Positions 26,672 through 36,331 of a DNA stretch of 64,000 nucleotides are shown one piece after another (position 1 is the stretch's first letter; every line of letters begins with the position of its first letter). Made by a program: the position numbers and the translations under genes. A model generated the notes under the pieces. That model saw only the letters and a program-made list of their open reading frames with translations. It ran no database searches and was not told the DNA's origin. Origin of the DNA: JBMNCQ01 sp049366715 (GTDB lineage: Bacteria; Bacillota; Peptococcia; Peptococcales; BICA1-8); contig JBMNCQ010000052.1 in assembly GCA_049366715.1 (NCBI GenBank), positions 1-64,000 of the forward strand. Reading direction: 5' to 3'.

Positions 26672-27550
26672 TTAGAAACTCCTCTCCTGTTGAATTACCT
26701 CTACTAGAAAGGCCAGATAATTATTATAGCGGATTTTACTCAATTCTCCGTTTTTTACCGATTCACGCACCATACATTGAGGTTCCTCTTTATGTAAACA
26801 GGTAGAAAATCTGCACTTATCCCGATAGTCGTCAAAGTCAGGAAATAAAAAAGAAAGTTCTTCCCTCATAATTTCCGGAGGGAGATTTAAAGAACTGAAT
26901 CCCGGCGTATCAGCAACTAACCCCCCCAGGCTTAGGGCCAGTAACTCTACATGCCGTGTCGTATGTTTACCTCTTTTCAACTTTTCACTTATTTCCCCGG
27001 TTTGCAAATGCAAACCGGGCTGAACAGCATTTAAAATACTAGACTTACCCACTCCGGAAGGACCTGCTAAAACCGAAGTTTTATTTTGCAGGATACTTTT
27101 TAAAGGACCAATACCTATTCCTAACTTCGTACTCGTCATAATGACCTTAAACTGTGCCTTTTTATATATCTCCTGGTAAAGATCGATTTTTTCTTTCGCA
27201 ACTAAATCTCCTTTATTAAAACAGATGACAGGCTCGATTTCATTCCATAAGGCTAAAATCGTTAATCTGTCCACTAACCAAAAATCCGGTTCGGGATTTG
27301 CTGCCGAAGCAACGATTATTACCTGGTCCACATTAGCTATCGGAGGTCTGACGAGCTCATTTTTCCTGGCCAGTACCTCTTTGATAACACCTGTGTTTTC
27401 ACTTAGGACTTCAAAGGCAACCCGGTCACCGGGCAGGAATCTAACTTGTTTTATTCTGTTTTTCCCCCGCAACGAACATTCATACAATTGTTCATGATAT
27501 TTTACATAATAAAAGCCACTATACCCTTTGAGAATTGTTCCTTCCAGCAT
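26672..27550 (-). CDS. rsgA: Ribosome small-subunit-dependent GTPase RsgA
   Basis: Checks late 30S assembly. The 292 residues carry the circularly permuted GTPase order: NKGD (G4) first, then the P-loop GPSGVGKSS, then DTPGF (G3), and a C-terminal zinc knuckle with CRFSTCLHKEEPQC. An OB-fold lies at the N terminus. Located between prkC and rpe, the common arrangement. Confidence 0.97.
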   Translation of the reverse strand: MLEGTILKGYSGFYYVKYHEQLYECSLRGKNRIKQVRFLPGDRVAFEVLSENTGVIKEVLARKNELVRPPIANVDQVIIVASAANPEPDFWLVDRLTILALWNEIEPVICFNKGDLVAKEKIDLYQEIYKKAQFKVIMTSTKLGIGIGPLKSILQNKTSVLAGPSGVGKSSILNAVQPGLHLQTGEISEKLKRGKHTTRHVELLALSLGGLVADTPGFSSLNLPPEIMREELSFLFPDFDDYRDKCRFSTCLHKEEPQCMVRESVKNGELSKIRYNNYLAFLVEVIQQERSF

Positions 27551-27682
27551 ATTACCTCCATAAAAACGGAACAGTAAAACGGAAAGGCGAAACAGTTAAA
27601 AATAAAATATTTACAAAGCATCGAGTTGATTTTTATAAATTCATTTTACTATTTCACCATTTAAATATGATTATGTTTGGTA

Positions 27683-29581
27683 TTATTGTTCCGCTGGTAC
27701 TACTTCTTCCCGTATTTTTTTGCCGTCTATATATACGATAACGACACCTTGCCCGAAATAATTAACATTTACGGCAAATACATCTCCTTGCTGATGATAT
27801 TTCTCATACGCAATTCTGCTGCCTTTTACATCCCGTACTTCTATTGTGACATTACCTGATTCATTCAGCTTTAAAACTACCCTGGCTTGCTGAGTTGTTG
27901 GCCCCGGGCCATCGCTGACGACAAGGTTTACAGACGAACCTTGGAATACTTCCTTGCCGGCAACAGGATTTTGTTCAATAACAAAGTCTCGCGGATAGAG
28001 CTCACTTTTGGCTTTTGTTACTTCCCTTAATTCTAATCCGCTCTCTTCCAACTGTGCCTCAACAGTATTAAGATCAAGACCAACTAAAGGAGGCATGGAG
28101 ATATAATGGGGTTCGGGTCCTTTACTGACGACTAAATCAACAGTACTTTTCTCCGGCACTGTTTCATTTCCTTTAGGGGACTGCTCTATCACAAAACCAT
28201 TGGGATATTCAGAGCTATACTCCTGCTTGACTTCACCTACCCGTAGTCCGGCATTGGTGATATTAACATCGGCAATTATTTCCGAACTACCGATAACATT
28301 AGGCACCGGTACCAAAGCCGGACCCCGACTAACGACAACAGATATTATCCTTCCCGTTTTGGTTTTTGTATCGGGTAAAGGGTCTTGGCTGATAATATTT
28401 CCTTCTTCTACAGATGCATGGGGGATTTCCCTTTCTACTTCCATCTGCAAATTTTTTCCGGCCAGGATCCGCTGGGCCTCCGGTGCAGGCAAATTAACAA
28501 TATCCGGCACCGCTATCTCTTCCTTAACCAAAAAACTGTTTAAACCCCAGAATGTCCCACCCAGCAAGCCTGCCAGCACAAGAAAAATCAGCAGGTATCC
28601 TAAAGGTCTTAGACGCTTTGCTTTAGAAGCAACCTGGGAAGTTTTTTCTTTTTCTACTTCAAGTTTTTCGGCAAAAACAAGGGTATCGTTTAAACCTTCT
28701 CCTTCCAACCGTTTCTCATTTTTAGGCTGATTATCCTTAGTTGTTCCCAGATGGGTGGTAGCTTTATCTAACAATGCCGCCATCAGATCCAGGCGTAATT
28801 TACTAACATGATCATATCTGTCAGCAGGATTTTTATTTATCGCTTTGAGGATAATTTTTTCAATATTAACAGGCAGAGCAGCATTATATTGCGACGGAGG
28901 TGCCGGTTCATTTTGAATATGCATTAAGGCCACACTTATTGGAGACTCCCCTTTAAAAGGCAGTTTGCCGGTAACCATTTCATATAAAACGATTCCTAAG
29001 GAATAAATATCCGACTTCTCATCAGTAATCTCACCTTTTGCCTGCTCCGGTGAGAAATAGTGAACGGAACCGATTATCCCTTTTGTATGGGTTACCGTGG
29101 CGGTACTTACCGCCCGGGCAATGCCAAAATCCGTAACTTTTACCCTTCCTCCCCGGGTAATCATGATATTATGGGGCTTAATATCTCTATGTACGATAGC
29201 ATTTTCGTGGGCATGCTCCAGAGCATCACAGATCTGCTTAACAATATCAACGACCTCATTTAAAGCCAGGGGAGCATGATCATCAATAACCTCTTTTAAC
29301 GTCTTTCCTTTGATATATTCCATGACCAAATAATGGGTAGCATCATCCTGACCAACATCATAAATGCTTACGATATTGGGATGAGATAAACTAGCAACTG
29401 CTTGAGCCTCTCTCCTAAAACGCCGGATGAACTCATTATCACTAGTAAACTGTTCCCGCAATACTTTAACGGCAACTATGCGGTTTAAGTAAATATCTTT
29501 TGCCTGGTATACTAAAGACATGCCCCCACCACCAATAAGGGCTAATATCTCATATCTATTGCCAAGACGTTTGCCAATCAT
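27683..29581 (-). CDS. prkC: Serine/threonine protein kinase with PASTA repeats
   Basis: Membrane kinase sensing muropeptides or lipid II and controlling growth and division. The cytoplasmic kinase domain shows the glycine loop IGGGGMSLVY, VAVKVL, VHRDIKPHN and TDFGIA. One transmembrane helix lies near 330-350, then three PASTA repeats and a short C-terminal beta domain. The start ATG at 29581 has GAGGTGGG upstream; the earlier TTG at 29602 is rejected. The cognate PP2C phosphatase lies two genes upstream, with the SEDS-PBP fusion between them. Confidence 0.95.
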   Translation of the reverse strand: MIGKRLGNRYEILALIGGGGMSLVYQAKDIYLNRIVAVKVLREQFTSDNEFIRRFRREAQAVASLSHPNIVSIYDVGQDDATHYLVMEYIKGKTLKEVIDDHAPLALNEVVDIVKQICDALEHAHENAIVHRDIKPHNIMITRGGRVKVTDFGIARAVSTATVTHTKGIIGSVHYFSPEQAKGEITDEKSDIYSLGIVLYEMVTGKLPFKGESPISVALMHIQNEPAPPSQYNAALPVNIEKIILKAINKNPADRYDHVSKLRLDLMAALLDKATTHLGTTKDNQPKNEKRLEGEGLNDTLVFAEKLEVEKEKTSQVASKAKRLRPLGYLLIFLVLAGLLGGTFWGLNSFLVKEEIAVPDIVNLPAPEAQRILAGKNLQMEVEREIPHASVEEGNIISQDPLPDTKTKTGRIISVVVSRGPALVPVPNVIGSSEIIADVNITNAGLRVGEVKQEYSSEYPNGFVIEQSPKGNETVPEKSTVDLVVSKGPEPHYISMPPLVGLDLNTVEAQLEESGLELREVTKAKSELYPRDFVIEQNPVAGKEVFQGSSVNLVVSDGPGPTTQQARVVLKLNESGNVTIEVRDVKGSRIAYEKYHQQGDVFAVNVNYFGQGVVIVYIDGKKIREEVVPAEQ

Positions 29582-29594
29582 GCTCCCACCTCTT

Positions 29595-32171
29595 TTAATC
29601 AAGGGCTGCTTTTAATAACAATCGGGCTATCGGGGCAGCTGCTTCCCCTCCCCGTCCTCCGTTTTCAACCAGGGTAACAACCACAATCCGGGGATTTTCT
29701 ATCGGTGCTATTCCCACAAACCAGGCATGGGTAATACCGTGGTTATTCTCCGCACTTCCTGTTTTACCACCTATATTTACTCCCGGCAATTTAGCATTTT
29801 GAGCGGTACCACTATTAACTGCCAAAGCCATACCATCTAATATTATCTGTGCGACTTCCTTTGAGCAGGCACTTCCCATTACCACCGGCGCCGGCTTTTC
29901 TTCCTGCCCGGTAGCGGTATTCACTATTTTATCAATTATTCTGGGCTGCAAAATTAATCCGCCCTTGGCGATTGCTCCTGCCCAGACTGCCATATGCATG
30001 GGGGTTACCAAGACTTCACCCTGTCCGATAACCGTTGCGGCAATATCAGCTTTATCAACCACTTCCCCTAAAGCGGCCTGAGCCACAGGCAGCGCCGGTA
30101 TAGAATAATCGGCACTAATCCTGAAACTCTTTTCTAATTCCTGCTTAATTACATTCCAATCATAATCCAGATATGATTCAATAAAATAGATATTACTGGA
30201 AAAACCTATTGCTTCAGCAAAAGTCAGCGCATCTTTTTTAATAAGGTCACTTATCACATAACCATCAGCTTCAATCTGAGAAGGTATCTTAAGTTCCTCT
30301 GCCCTTAATTCAGGTTTAAGCTTTAACAGAGCAGCTCCTGAGATCATTTTAAATACGGAACCCGGGGGATACAATCCTTGGGTAGCTCTGTTAAAAAGCT
30401 TGTTATTCTGACTGTCTTTGAGCAGATTCCAGTGTTCCGCAAGATGATTGGGGTCAAAGGACGGGCTGGAAACAAGAGCCAGTACATCTCCCTTGTTAAC
30501 ATCCAGCACTATGCTTGCACCAATATTTTCTTTATGTAAATCCCAGGCTAAAGCTTGCAGCCGGGGATCAATAGTTGTATAAACATCCCAGCCTTGTCTG
30601 TCTTCAGGGATAAACCCCGGAGTTAAATCAGGAATAGCCAGCAGATATTTATCTAAGGCACTCTCCAAACCGGTTTTCCCATATTGTACCGAACTATATC
30701 CCACCAGGTGAGCAGCAGCTTCCTTTAGGGGATAAATTCTGACTTTATTGGTTCCCCCCGCTAACAAGGACCGGTCGTTACCATAGATAAAACCTCGCTC
30801 AGTTACTTTCTCCACTTGGCGCCAGCGGGGATTAAGAGGATGTTCCAGAAGATTTCCCCCTGCCAAAACCTGCCAATAAGTTAAATTTAGAATTAAGGCC
30901 AGAAACATTCCCCATATTAATCGATTGATATAAATTAAGCGTCTTCTGGATACGGCCGGAACAAAACTTTTTTCTTTACTGAGCCACATGATGACACCCA
31001 GCATTACAAAATTGCTGATTGTGGAACTGCCGCCATAACTCATAAATGGTAGAGGAAGCCCGGTTAAAGGAATAAGCTTGGTAACTCCCCCCATTATAAT
31101 AAATGCTTGCACAATTAAAACAAGAGAAAGTCCCGCCGCCAGAAGTCTACTGCCCAAAGTAGGTATTAACTGGGCCTTTTTTAAACTAAAGAAAGCAAAG
31201 AACAAATATAAAATTACGACCCCTATCGTTCCTAAAATACCCAGTTGCTCACCGATAACGGCAAAAACAAAATCAGTATGAGCTTCAGGAATAACTTGGG
31301 GCATCCCCCCGCCAAAACCTGTTCCCCCCAACCCGCCGTTTGCAAAGGCAAAGAGGGATTGCAAGATCTGGTAGCCGCCTTGGTCGGGATCCAGCCAGGG
31401 ATTTAACCAACTCATTGCTCTTACTCTAACATGGGGGAAATATTGATAAGCCAAAACGGCACCAATCACCAGTAATACCAAGCCAATTGCGGAATCCTTT
31501 AATTTACCGGTAGCAAGATATAATAAAAGCAAAAAAACCAGGTAAAAAACTAAAGCAGTTCCTAAATCCCGCTGTAAGACAAGCAGGCAAATACTAACGA
31601 AAGTACCCAGCCACGCCACCCATGTTTTAGAAAGCCCCAGACTATTATCTTTAAACCAAGCAGCCAAAAAAACGAAAAAAGTTACCTTAGCTCCTTCCGA
31701 TGGTTGAAAACGCAGGCCGCATATTTCCAGCCAGCTCGTAGCCCCGCCAACCGTTATCCCAAACAACAACGGCATAGCAAGCAAAATAAATGTCAGAAAC
31801 AGCCAGTATAATTTATATCTTAGAATTAGATCATTAGAAAATATAAATAGAAACCTTAAAAGCAAAACCACGAAAATACAACCTAAGATGATCCACACCA
31901 GTTGTCGTAGTGCTAGAGCAGGTTCAATTCTTAACAGTACCAGCCAGCCTAAAACTAACATGAAAGTGACGATTGAGAATAAGAGATTTTGTTCATTAAG
32001 TATTTTATAAATCAATATATTTGTCATATACAAAGCAACTAGTAAAACGATGGTCGGCCAGATCAAACCATTGACCCGGTCCCCATAAACTGTCAGAGAC
32101 ATAAAGCCGGCAAAGGTTAAAAGCACTGCCAGGTTTAAAAATGTTAAATAGCCGTTTTTATTTACCATCAT
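29595..32171 (-). CDS. SEDS glycosyltransferase (FtsW/RodA) fused to class B penicillin-binding protein
   Basis: One open frame of about 858 residues. The N-terminal 400 residues are a ten-helix SEDS polymerase with QRDLGTALVF carrying the conserved Asp. A short linker (LSKEKSFVPAVSR) leads to a new membrane anchor and a transpeptidase domain with all three PBP motifs: SVFK (SxxK) in PPGSVFK, SSN (SxN) and KTGSAEN (KTG). In most relatives these are two adjacent genes. The start is ATG-ATG at 32171/32168, overlapping the stp stop; the longer 32210 start is less likely. Would polymerise and crosslink peptidoglycan as one chain. Confidence 0.9.
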   Translation of the reverse strand: MMVNKNGYLTFLNLAVLLTFAGFMSLTVYGDRVNGLIWPTIVLLVALYMTNILIYKILNEQNLLFSIVTFMLVLGWLVLLRIEPALALRQLVWIILGCIFVVLLLRFLFIFSNDLILRYKLYWLFLTFILLAMPLLFGITVGGATSWLEICGLRFQPSEGAKVTFFVFLAAWFKDNSLGLSKTWVAWLGTFVSICLLVLQRDLGTALVFYLVFLLLLYLATGKLKDSAIGLVLLVIGAVLAYQYFPHVRVRAMSWLNPWLDPDQGGYQILQSLFAFANGGLGGTGFGGGMPQVIPEAHTDFVFAVIGEQLGILGTIGVVILYLFFAFFSLKKAQLIPTLGSRLLAAGLSLVLIVQAFIIMGGVTKLIPLTGLPLPFMSYGGSSTISNFVMLGVIMWLSKEKSFVPAVSRRRLIYINRLIWGMFLALILNLTYWQVLAGGNLLEHPLNPRWRQVEKVTERGFIYGNDRSLLAGGTNKVRIYPLKEAAAHLVGYSSVQYGKTGLESALDKYLLAIPDLTPGFIPEDRQGWDVYTTIDPRLQALAWDLHKENIGASIVLDVNKGDVLALVSSPSFDPNHLAEHWNLLKDSQNNKLFNRATQGLYPPGSVFKMISGAALLKLKPELRAEELKIPSQIEADGYVISDLIKKDALTFAEAIGFSSNIYFIESYLDYDWNVIKQELEKSFRISADYSIPALPVAQAALGEVVDKADIAATVIGQGEVLVTPMHMAVWAGAIAKGGLILQPRIIDKIVNTATGQEEKPAPVVMGSACSKEVAQIILDGMALAVNSGTAQNAKLPGVNIGGKTGSAENNHGITHAWFVGIAPIENPRIVVVTLVENGGRGGEAAAPIARLLLKAALD

Positions 32172-32880
32172 AACTAACCAAGACCACCGTAATATTATCC
32201 ATACCTCCACGGTCTAAGGCCTTTTTCACTAACTCGTTAACAGATTTCTTCATATCACTTCCATTGGCCGCAATTTCTTTGCTGATCTCCTGATCTTCAA
32301 CCAGACTATATAATCCGTCTGTACAAAGTAATAACAGGTCTCCTGATTTTATGGCAAACTCATTTAAATCAATCTCCACTTGAGGCTCAGTACCTAATGC
32401 CCTGGTTAAAATATTTCTATGGGGATGTCTGGAAGCCTCTGTTGCGGTCAATTCACCATGCCGCAATAATTCACCCACTAAAGAATGATCCTTGGTCAGT
32501 AAAATAATTCTGCCGTCTCTAATGAGATAGGCTCTGCTGTCGCCGATATGAGCAATATAAAGCTTATTATCGAAAAATAAAGCTGCTGTTATGGTCGTTC
32601 CCATCCCTAAACACGCATGATTTAATTTACTTTCGTTATAAATTAATTCATTTGCAGTTTGGATAACCTGGCAGAGCCCTTCCCCCTTCTTACTTAGAAT
32701 TAATTCTGCGCTTAAAAGGTTATCAAGGGTTTTAATCGCAATGCTGCTGGCCCTTTCTCCGCCTTCATGTCCTCCCATTCCATCGGCAACGGCAAAAAGT
32801 CCCCTATTTTGATCAGTCAAAAAATTATCTTCATTTGCCTTTCTTACTAAACCTATATCAGTTAATGAGTTGACGTGCAT
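32158..32880 (-). CDS. stp: PP2C-family protein phosphatase (PrpC/Stp)
   Basis: Reverses phosphorylation by the PASTA kinase. The 240 residues hold the PP2C metal-binding signature ADGMGGHEGGE, HIGDSRAYL, DHSLV and TDGLY with the usual Asp set, ending DNITVV. Its end overlaps the start of the SEDS-PBP gene and its start overlaps the end of the preceding membrane protein by 23 bases, so expression is tightly coupled. Confidence 0.95.
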   Translation of the reverse strand: MHVNSLTDIGLVRKANEDNFLTDQNRGLFAVADGMGGHEGGERASSIAIKTLDNLLSAELILSKKGEGLCQVIQTANELIYNESKLNHACLGMGTTITAALFFDNKLYIAHIGDSRAYLIRDGRIILLTKDHSLVGELLRHGELTATEASRHPHRNILTRALGTEPQVEIDLNEFAIKSGDLLLLCTDGLYSLVEDQEISKEIAANGSDMKKSVNELVKKALDRGGMDNITVVLVSYDGK

Positions 32881-33214
32881 TATTCCACCTCACTAGCTGC
32901 AGGGAACCTCCTGCAAAGTCAAATGTATCACCGGGAACTAAACTGCAGATATTACCATTACGATTAAGATATATCGTTTCGTTTTTCACAAAAACTTTTT
33001 CCCCTTGCAACGCAATAGGTTCTTGAGGATAAAGCAGCATAATCTGGCCTTCCGGCCATTGATTCTCACCGTTGCCTACCGGACCGTTAACAACCAATAA
33101 AAGTGCGGCAGGCTCGGATAAATGATGCCTGGTCATTTCTTTATAAAGCAAAAAAAGAAAAAAATATAGGGCCACAAGCAGTAAAAATTGCCACCAAACG
33201 GCTAATAACCGCAC
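32858..33214 (-). CDS. Short membrane-anchored protein with a degenerate FHA-like C terminus
   Basis: 118 residues with a GTG start three bases from the rlmN stop. One N-terminal transmembrane helix (about 5-25), then a beta-rich region ending NGNICSLVPGDTFDFAGGSLQLVRW, which recalls the last strands of an FHA domain. FHA proteins often sit in this spot beside stp, the SEDS gene and prkC and bind phosphothreonine. The N-terminal phosphate-binding strands are not recognisable, so binding is doubtful. Gene reality is supported by overlap with stp. Confidence 0.7.
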   Translation of the reverse strand: MRLLAVWWQFLLLVALYFFLFLLYKEMTRHHLSEPAALLLVVNGPVGNGENQWPEGQIMLLYPQEPIALQGEKVFVKNETIYLNRNGNICSLVPGDTFDFAGGSLQLVRWNNARQLIN

Positions 33215-34273
33215 TTATTCCACCACTTTTCCTCTTAACTGTCCGCAAGCTGCTTCAATATCCGTTCCTTTTTCCTCGCGGATACTGGCTTGAATACCAT
33301 GATCCCTTAACACCTTCAGGAATTCTTGGATTTTATTTTTATTTGGTCTGCTGAAGTCATCATTAACGGGATTAACAGGAATAAGATTAACATGACAAAG
33401 CATTCCGGCCAGGTATTCAGCAAGTTTAACAGCATGGATCCTCTGATCATTAAAATTATTAATTAAGGCATATTCAAAAGATATCCGTCTGTTGGTCATT
33501 TCTATATATAAAAGACAAGCTTTCTTTAACATTTCCAAGGGATACTGCCCATTGACAGGCATTATTTGCGACCGCAATTCATCGGTGGGTGCATGCAAAG
33601 ATATGGCCAGAACGATATCCAATTTCTTTTTCGCTAATTCTATAATCTTAGGCACGATCCCACAGGTAGAAACAGCAATACGCCTCATACTAATATTCTG
33701 ACCTTTGGGATGGTTTAACAAACCTATGGATTGGAGAACATTATTGAAATTATGAAGGGGCTCACCCATACCCATAAAAACCACATTACCGACTTTATAT
33801 CCCTCTCCCTTTTGCCGTAAAATATTATTGACAGTGTAAACTTGGCTTAATATTTCCCCTGTTGTCAAATTTCTTTGTAATCCTCCCCGGCCTGTTGCAC
33901 AGAAACCACACCCCATGGCACAGCCGACTTGGCTGGATATACACAGGGTGTTTCTTTTTTTGCTTTCCGTACCGCGGTATTTCATTAATACGCACTCAAT
34001 ATACTGATCATCCCTGAGACCAAACAGATACTTCACTGTGCCATCCCGGGCAACCCGTTCCTTACTCAGCCTAAGATTAGCTATTTCTACTCTTGGGCCC
34101 AGCCGGTCCAAAATGTCCCGTCCCAAATTATTCATGTGTGCCAGTTCTTCAACTTGTTTGTTGTGCACCCATGAGAAAATTTGTTTCGCTCTAAAAGACG
34201 GCAGTTTCAGTACGGAGGTCAGTTGTTCCATATCTTCCAGATTCAGGGAGCGCAGATCTTTTTTCATCAACAT
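33215..34273 (-). CDS. rlmN: 23S rRNA (adenine-2503-C2)/tRNA methyltransferase RlmN
   Basis: Radical-SAM methylase of A2503 in 23S rRNA and of A37 in some tRNAs. The cluster motif CAMGCGFC gives C118, C122 and C125 in the 352-residue chain. The family GEPLHNF region and the C-terminal resolving Cys in EAACGQL are present. Starts at ATG 34273 or six bases later. Between rsmB and the FHA-like gene. Confidence 0.96.
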   Translation of the reverse strand: MLMKKDLRSLNLEDMEQLTSVLKLPSFRAKQIFSWVHNKQVEELAHMNNLGRDILDRLGPRVEIANLRLSKERVARDGTVKYLFGLRDDQYIECVLMKYRGTESKKRNTLCISSQVGCAMGCGFCATGRGGLQRNLTTGEILSQVYTVNNILRQKGEGYKVGNVVFMGMGEPLHNFNNVLQSIGLLNHPKGQNISMRRIAVSTCGIVPKIIELAKKKLDIVLAISLHAPTDELRSQIMPVNGQYPLEMLKKACLLYIEMTNRRISFEYALINNFNDQRIHAVKLAEYLAGMLCHVNLIPVNPVNDDFSRPNKNKIQEFLKVLRDHGIQASIREEKGTDIEAACGQLRGKVVE

Positions 34274-34286
34274 CTATCCTTAATAT

Positions 34287-35627
34287 TTATTTCCTTTTCA
34301 ATCTAGCGATAAAAAAACCATCGGTTCTGTGTTTAAAGGGCAGAAACTGTATCCAGCCCTCTCGACAATCAGAAGCAGGATAGGGTAAAAATCGCCGCAG
34401 CTCATCATCCGGATAAAAATCCCCGTTCTTTTGCAAAAATTCTGTGACAACATCCTGGTTTTCTTCCTTCGTAATTGTGCAGGTACTATAAACTAAAGTT
34501 CCTCCCGGTTTTACCAGTTTTGCAGTCTCTGCTAAGATGGCCTTTTGCATTGCCTGCAGCTCAATAATATCTTGAGGTTTCTTTCTCCATCTGGCATCAG
34601 GCCGTCTTCCTAAAACACCCAGTCCTGAGCAGGGAGCATCTACTAAGGCCCCGTCAACAGGCTCTGCGATTATCTCCGCCAAATACCTGGCATCCTTAAG
34701 GCCTGTTATCACATTCGTAATCCCCAGTCTCCGGCATGTTTCCTGAATAAGCTCCAAACGATGCTGATGCACGTCAAAGGCCAGTATTTTTCCTGTATTG
34801 TTCATCAATTGAGCCAGATGACTGGTTTTCCCCCCGGGACCGCTGCAAACATCTAAAAAAGCCTGTCCTTCCTCAGGAGCAACAACATGACTTACCACCA
34901 TGGAACTTTCATCCTGAACAGTGAAAAGTCCTTCCTGAAATTCCCTTATTCTCCCTATTTCTACGGTATTCAGTAATTTCAAGCCTTCCGGGGCTTTGCT
35001 GCTGTATGCAAAAGTAATACCCCGGGCCTTTAAGAAAACACACAATTCTTCTCGAGAAACTTTTAAAGTATTTGTTCTGATCCACAGGGGAGAAGGTTCG
35101 TTAAAATATGCGCACATCTTAACGGTATCTTCCAACCCGTAATCCTGTAACCATCTTCCAACCAGCCAGCCGGGAAAGGAATAGAGTATACGAATATGTT
35201 CTCCGGGCTCTTTTTCCAGAGAAGGATATTTAAGATTTTCTTTATTCCTTGCTATATTTCGTAAGATACCGTTGACAAATTTAACCGTACCTTGATGACC
35301 ATACTTTTTGGCTAACTTAACAGACTCATTAACAGCAGCAGAAACAGGGACTTTATCCAAGTGAATTATTTGATAAAGTCCCAGCCTGATAATATTGCGA
35401 ATCCAGGGTGCCATTTTTTCCACCTGGGGTTTGGCAAACTGGTTGATTACCCAATCTAAAAATCCTTGATATTTCACACAGCCATACACTAATTCCGTAG
35501 CCAGGCCTTTATCTCTGAGGTCGTCTAAACTGTATTCAGAAAAAGCTTTATCAAGGGCTATATTCGCGTAAGCCCCTTCTTCATTTACTTGATATAAAAC
35601 TTTTAATGCAAAATGCCGGGCATTCAT
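34287..35627 (-). CDS. rsmB: 16S rRNA (cytosine-967-C5)-methyltransferase RsmB
   Basis: 446 residues: an N-terminal NusB-like RNA-binding domain (about 1-140) and a C-terminal Rossmann methyltransferase with DVCSGPGGKTSHLA for SAM, DAPCSGLGVLGR with one catalytic Cys and YSTCT with the other. Its start overlaps the stop of the zinc peptidase gene by one base. Confidence 0.96.
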   Translation of the reverse strand: MNARHFALKVLYQVNEEGAYANIALDKAFSEYSLDDLRDKGLATELVYGCVKYQGFLDWVINQFAKPQVEKMAPWIRNIIRLGLYQIIHLDKVPVSAAVNESVKLAKKYGHQGTVKFVNGILRNIARNKENLKYPSLEKEPGEHIRILYSFPGWLVGRWLQDYGLEDTVKMCAYFNEPSPLWIRTNTLKVSREELCVFLKARGITFAYSSKAPEGLKLLNTVEIGRIREFQEGLFTVQDESSMVVSHVVAPEEGQAFLDVCSGPGGKTSHLAQLMNNTGKILAFDVHQHRLELIQETCRRLGITNVITGLKDARYLAEIIAEPVDGALVDAPCSGLGVLGRRPDARWRKKPQDIIELQAMQKAILAETAKLVKPGGTLVYSTCTITKEENQDVVTEFLQKNGDFYPDDELRRFLPYPASDCREGWIQFLPFKHRTDGFFIARLKRK

Positions 35628-36331
35628 TAATCCCTCCGACCACCTAACATTCCTGAGATAATCAATAATCTAAGCAGATTTAAAGCCGCCATCAGAGCTG
35701 CCGCAACATAAGTAAGAGCGGCTGCGTCCAAAACTTTTTTCGTTCCCGCAAGCTCCTCACGGGATAAAAATCCTTCTTTGTCCAAGATTGCTAACGCCCG
35801 GGAGCTGGCATTAAATTCAACAGGTAAAGTTATAACCTGAAAAAGAACCACGCCGGCAAATAACAGTACCCCTAGTCTCGCTAAAGCAAAAGAGCCCATT
35901 AATAATCCAATGATCAATAAAGGAAAAGATAAGGTTGAACCAATTTGCGTAACAGGTACTATGCTGTTTCTAATATGCAGAGGTGTATATCCCGTGTCAT
36001 GCTGGATAGCATGCCCGACTTCATGGGCAGCAACTCCTAATGAGGCCAGAGAACTTCCCCGGTAGACATCATTGGATAATCTTACTTTACGGGTCCGGGG
36101 ATCATAATGGTCCGAGAGACGGCCTCCTGTCATTTCTACGTCTACTTCCTGCAAGCCGTAACCGTCTAAAATAAATCTGGCTACCTGGGCACCGGTAATA
36201 CCTCTCCGGGAAAGAACCCTGGAGTACCTTTGAAAAGTAGTCTGTACCTTTCCTTGAGCATATGCAGCCAATATAATCCCGGGGATTAACAAAATCATCG
36301 TCGGATCAAAAAACAAACCTGGAAAATACAT
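35627..36331 (-). CDS. Zinc metallopeptidase, YugP family
   Basis: 234-residue membrane protein with about four hydrophobic segments and the zinc site HEVGH in AAHEVGHAIQHD, with NASSRAL and a further acidic residue downstream. Family members are called neutral zinc metallopeptidases; substrates unknown. Overlaps rsmB by one base and abuts the DUF116 gene, so this is a tightly packed operon. Confidence 0.88.
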   Translation of the reverse strand: MYFPGLFFDPTMILLIPGIILAAYAQGKVQTTFQRYSRVLSRRGITGAQVARFILDGYGLQEVDVEMTGGRLSDHYDPRTRKVRLSNDVYRGSSLASLGVAAHEVGHAIQHDTGYTPLHIRNSIVPVTQIGSTLSFPLLIIGLLMGSFALARLGVLLFAGVVLFQVITLPVEFNASSRALAILDKEGFLSREELAGTKKVLDAAALTYVAAALMAALNLLRLLIISGMLGGRRD

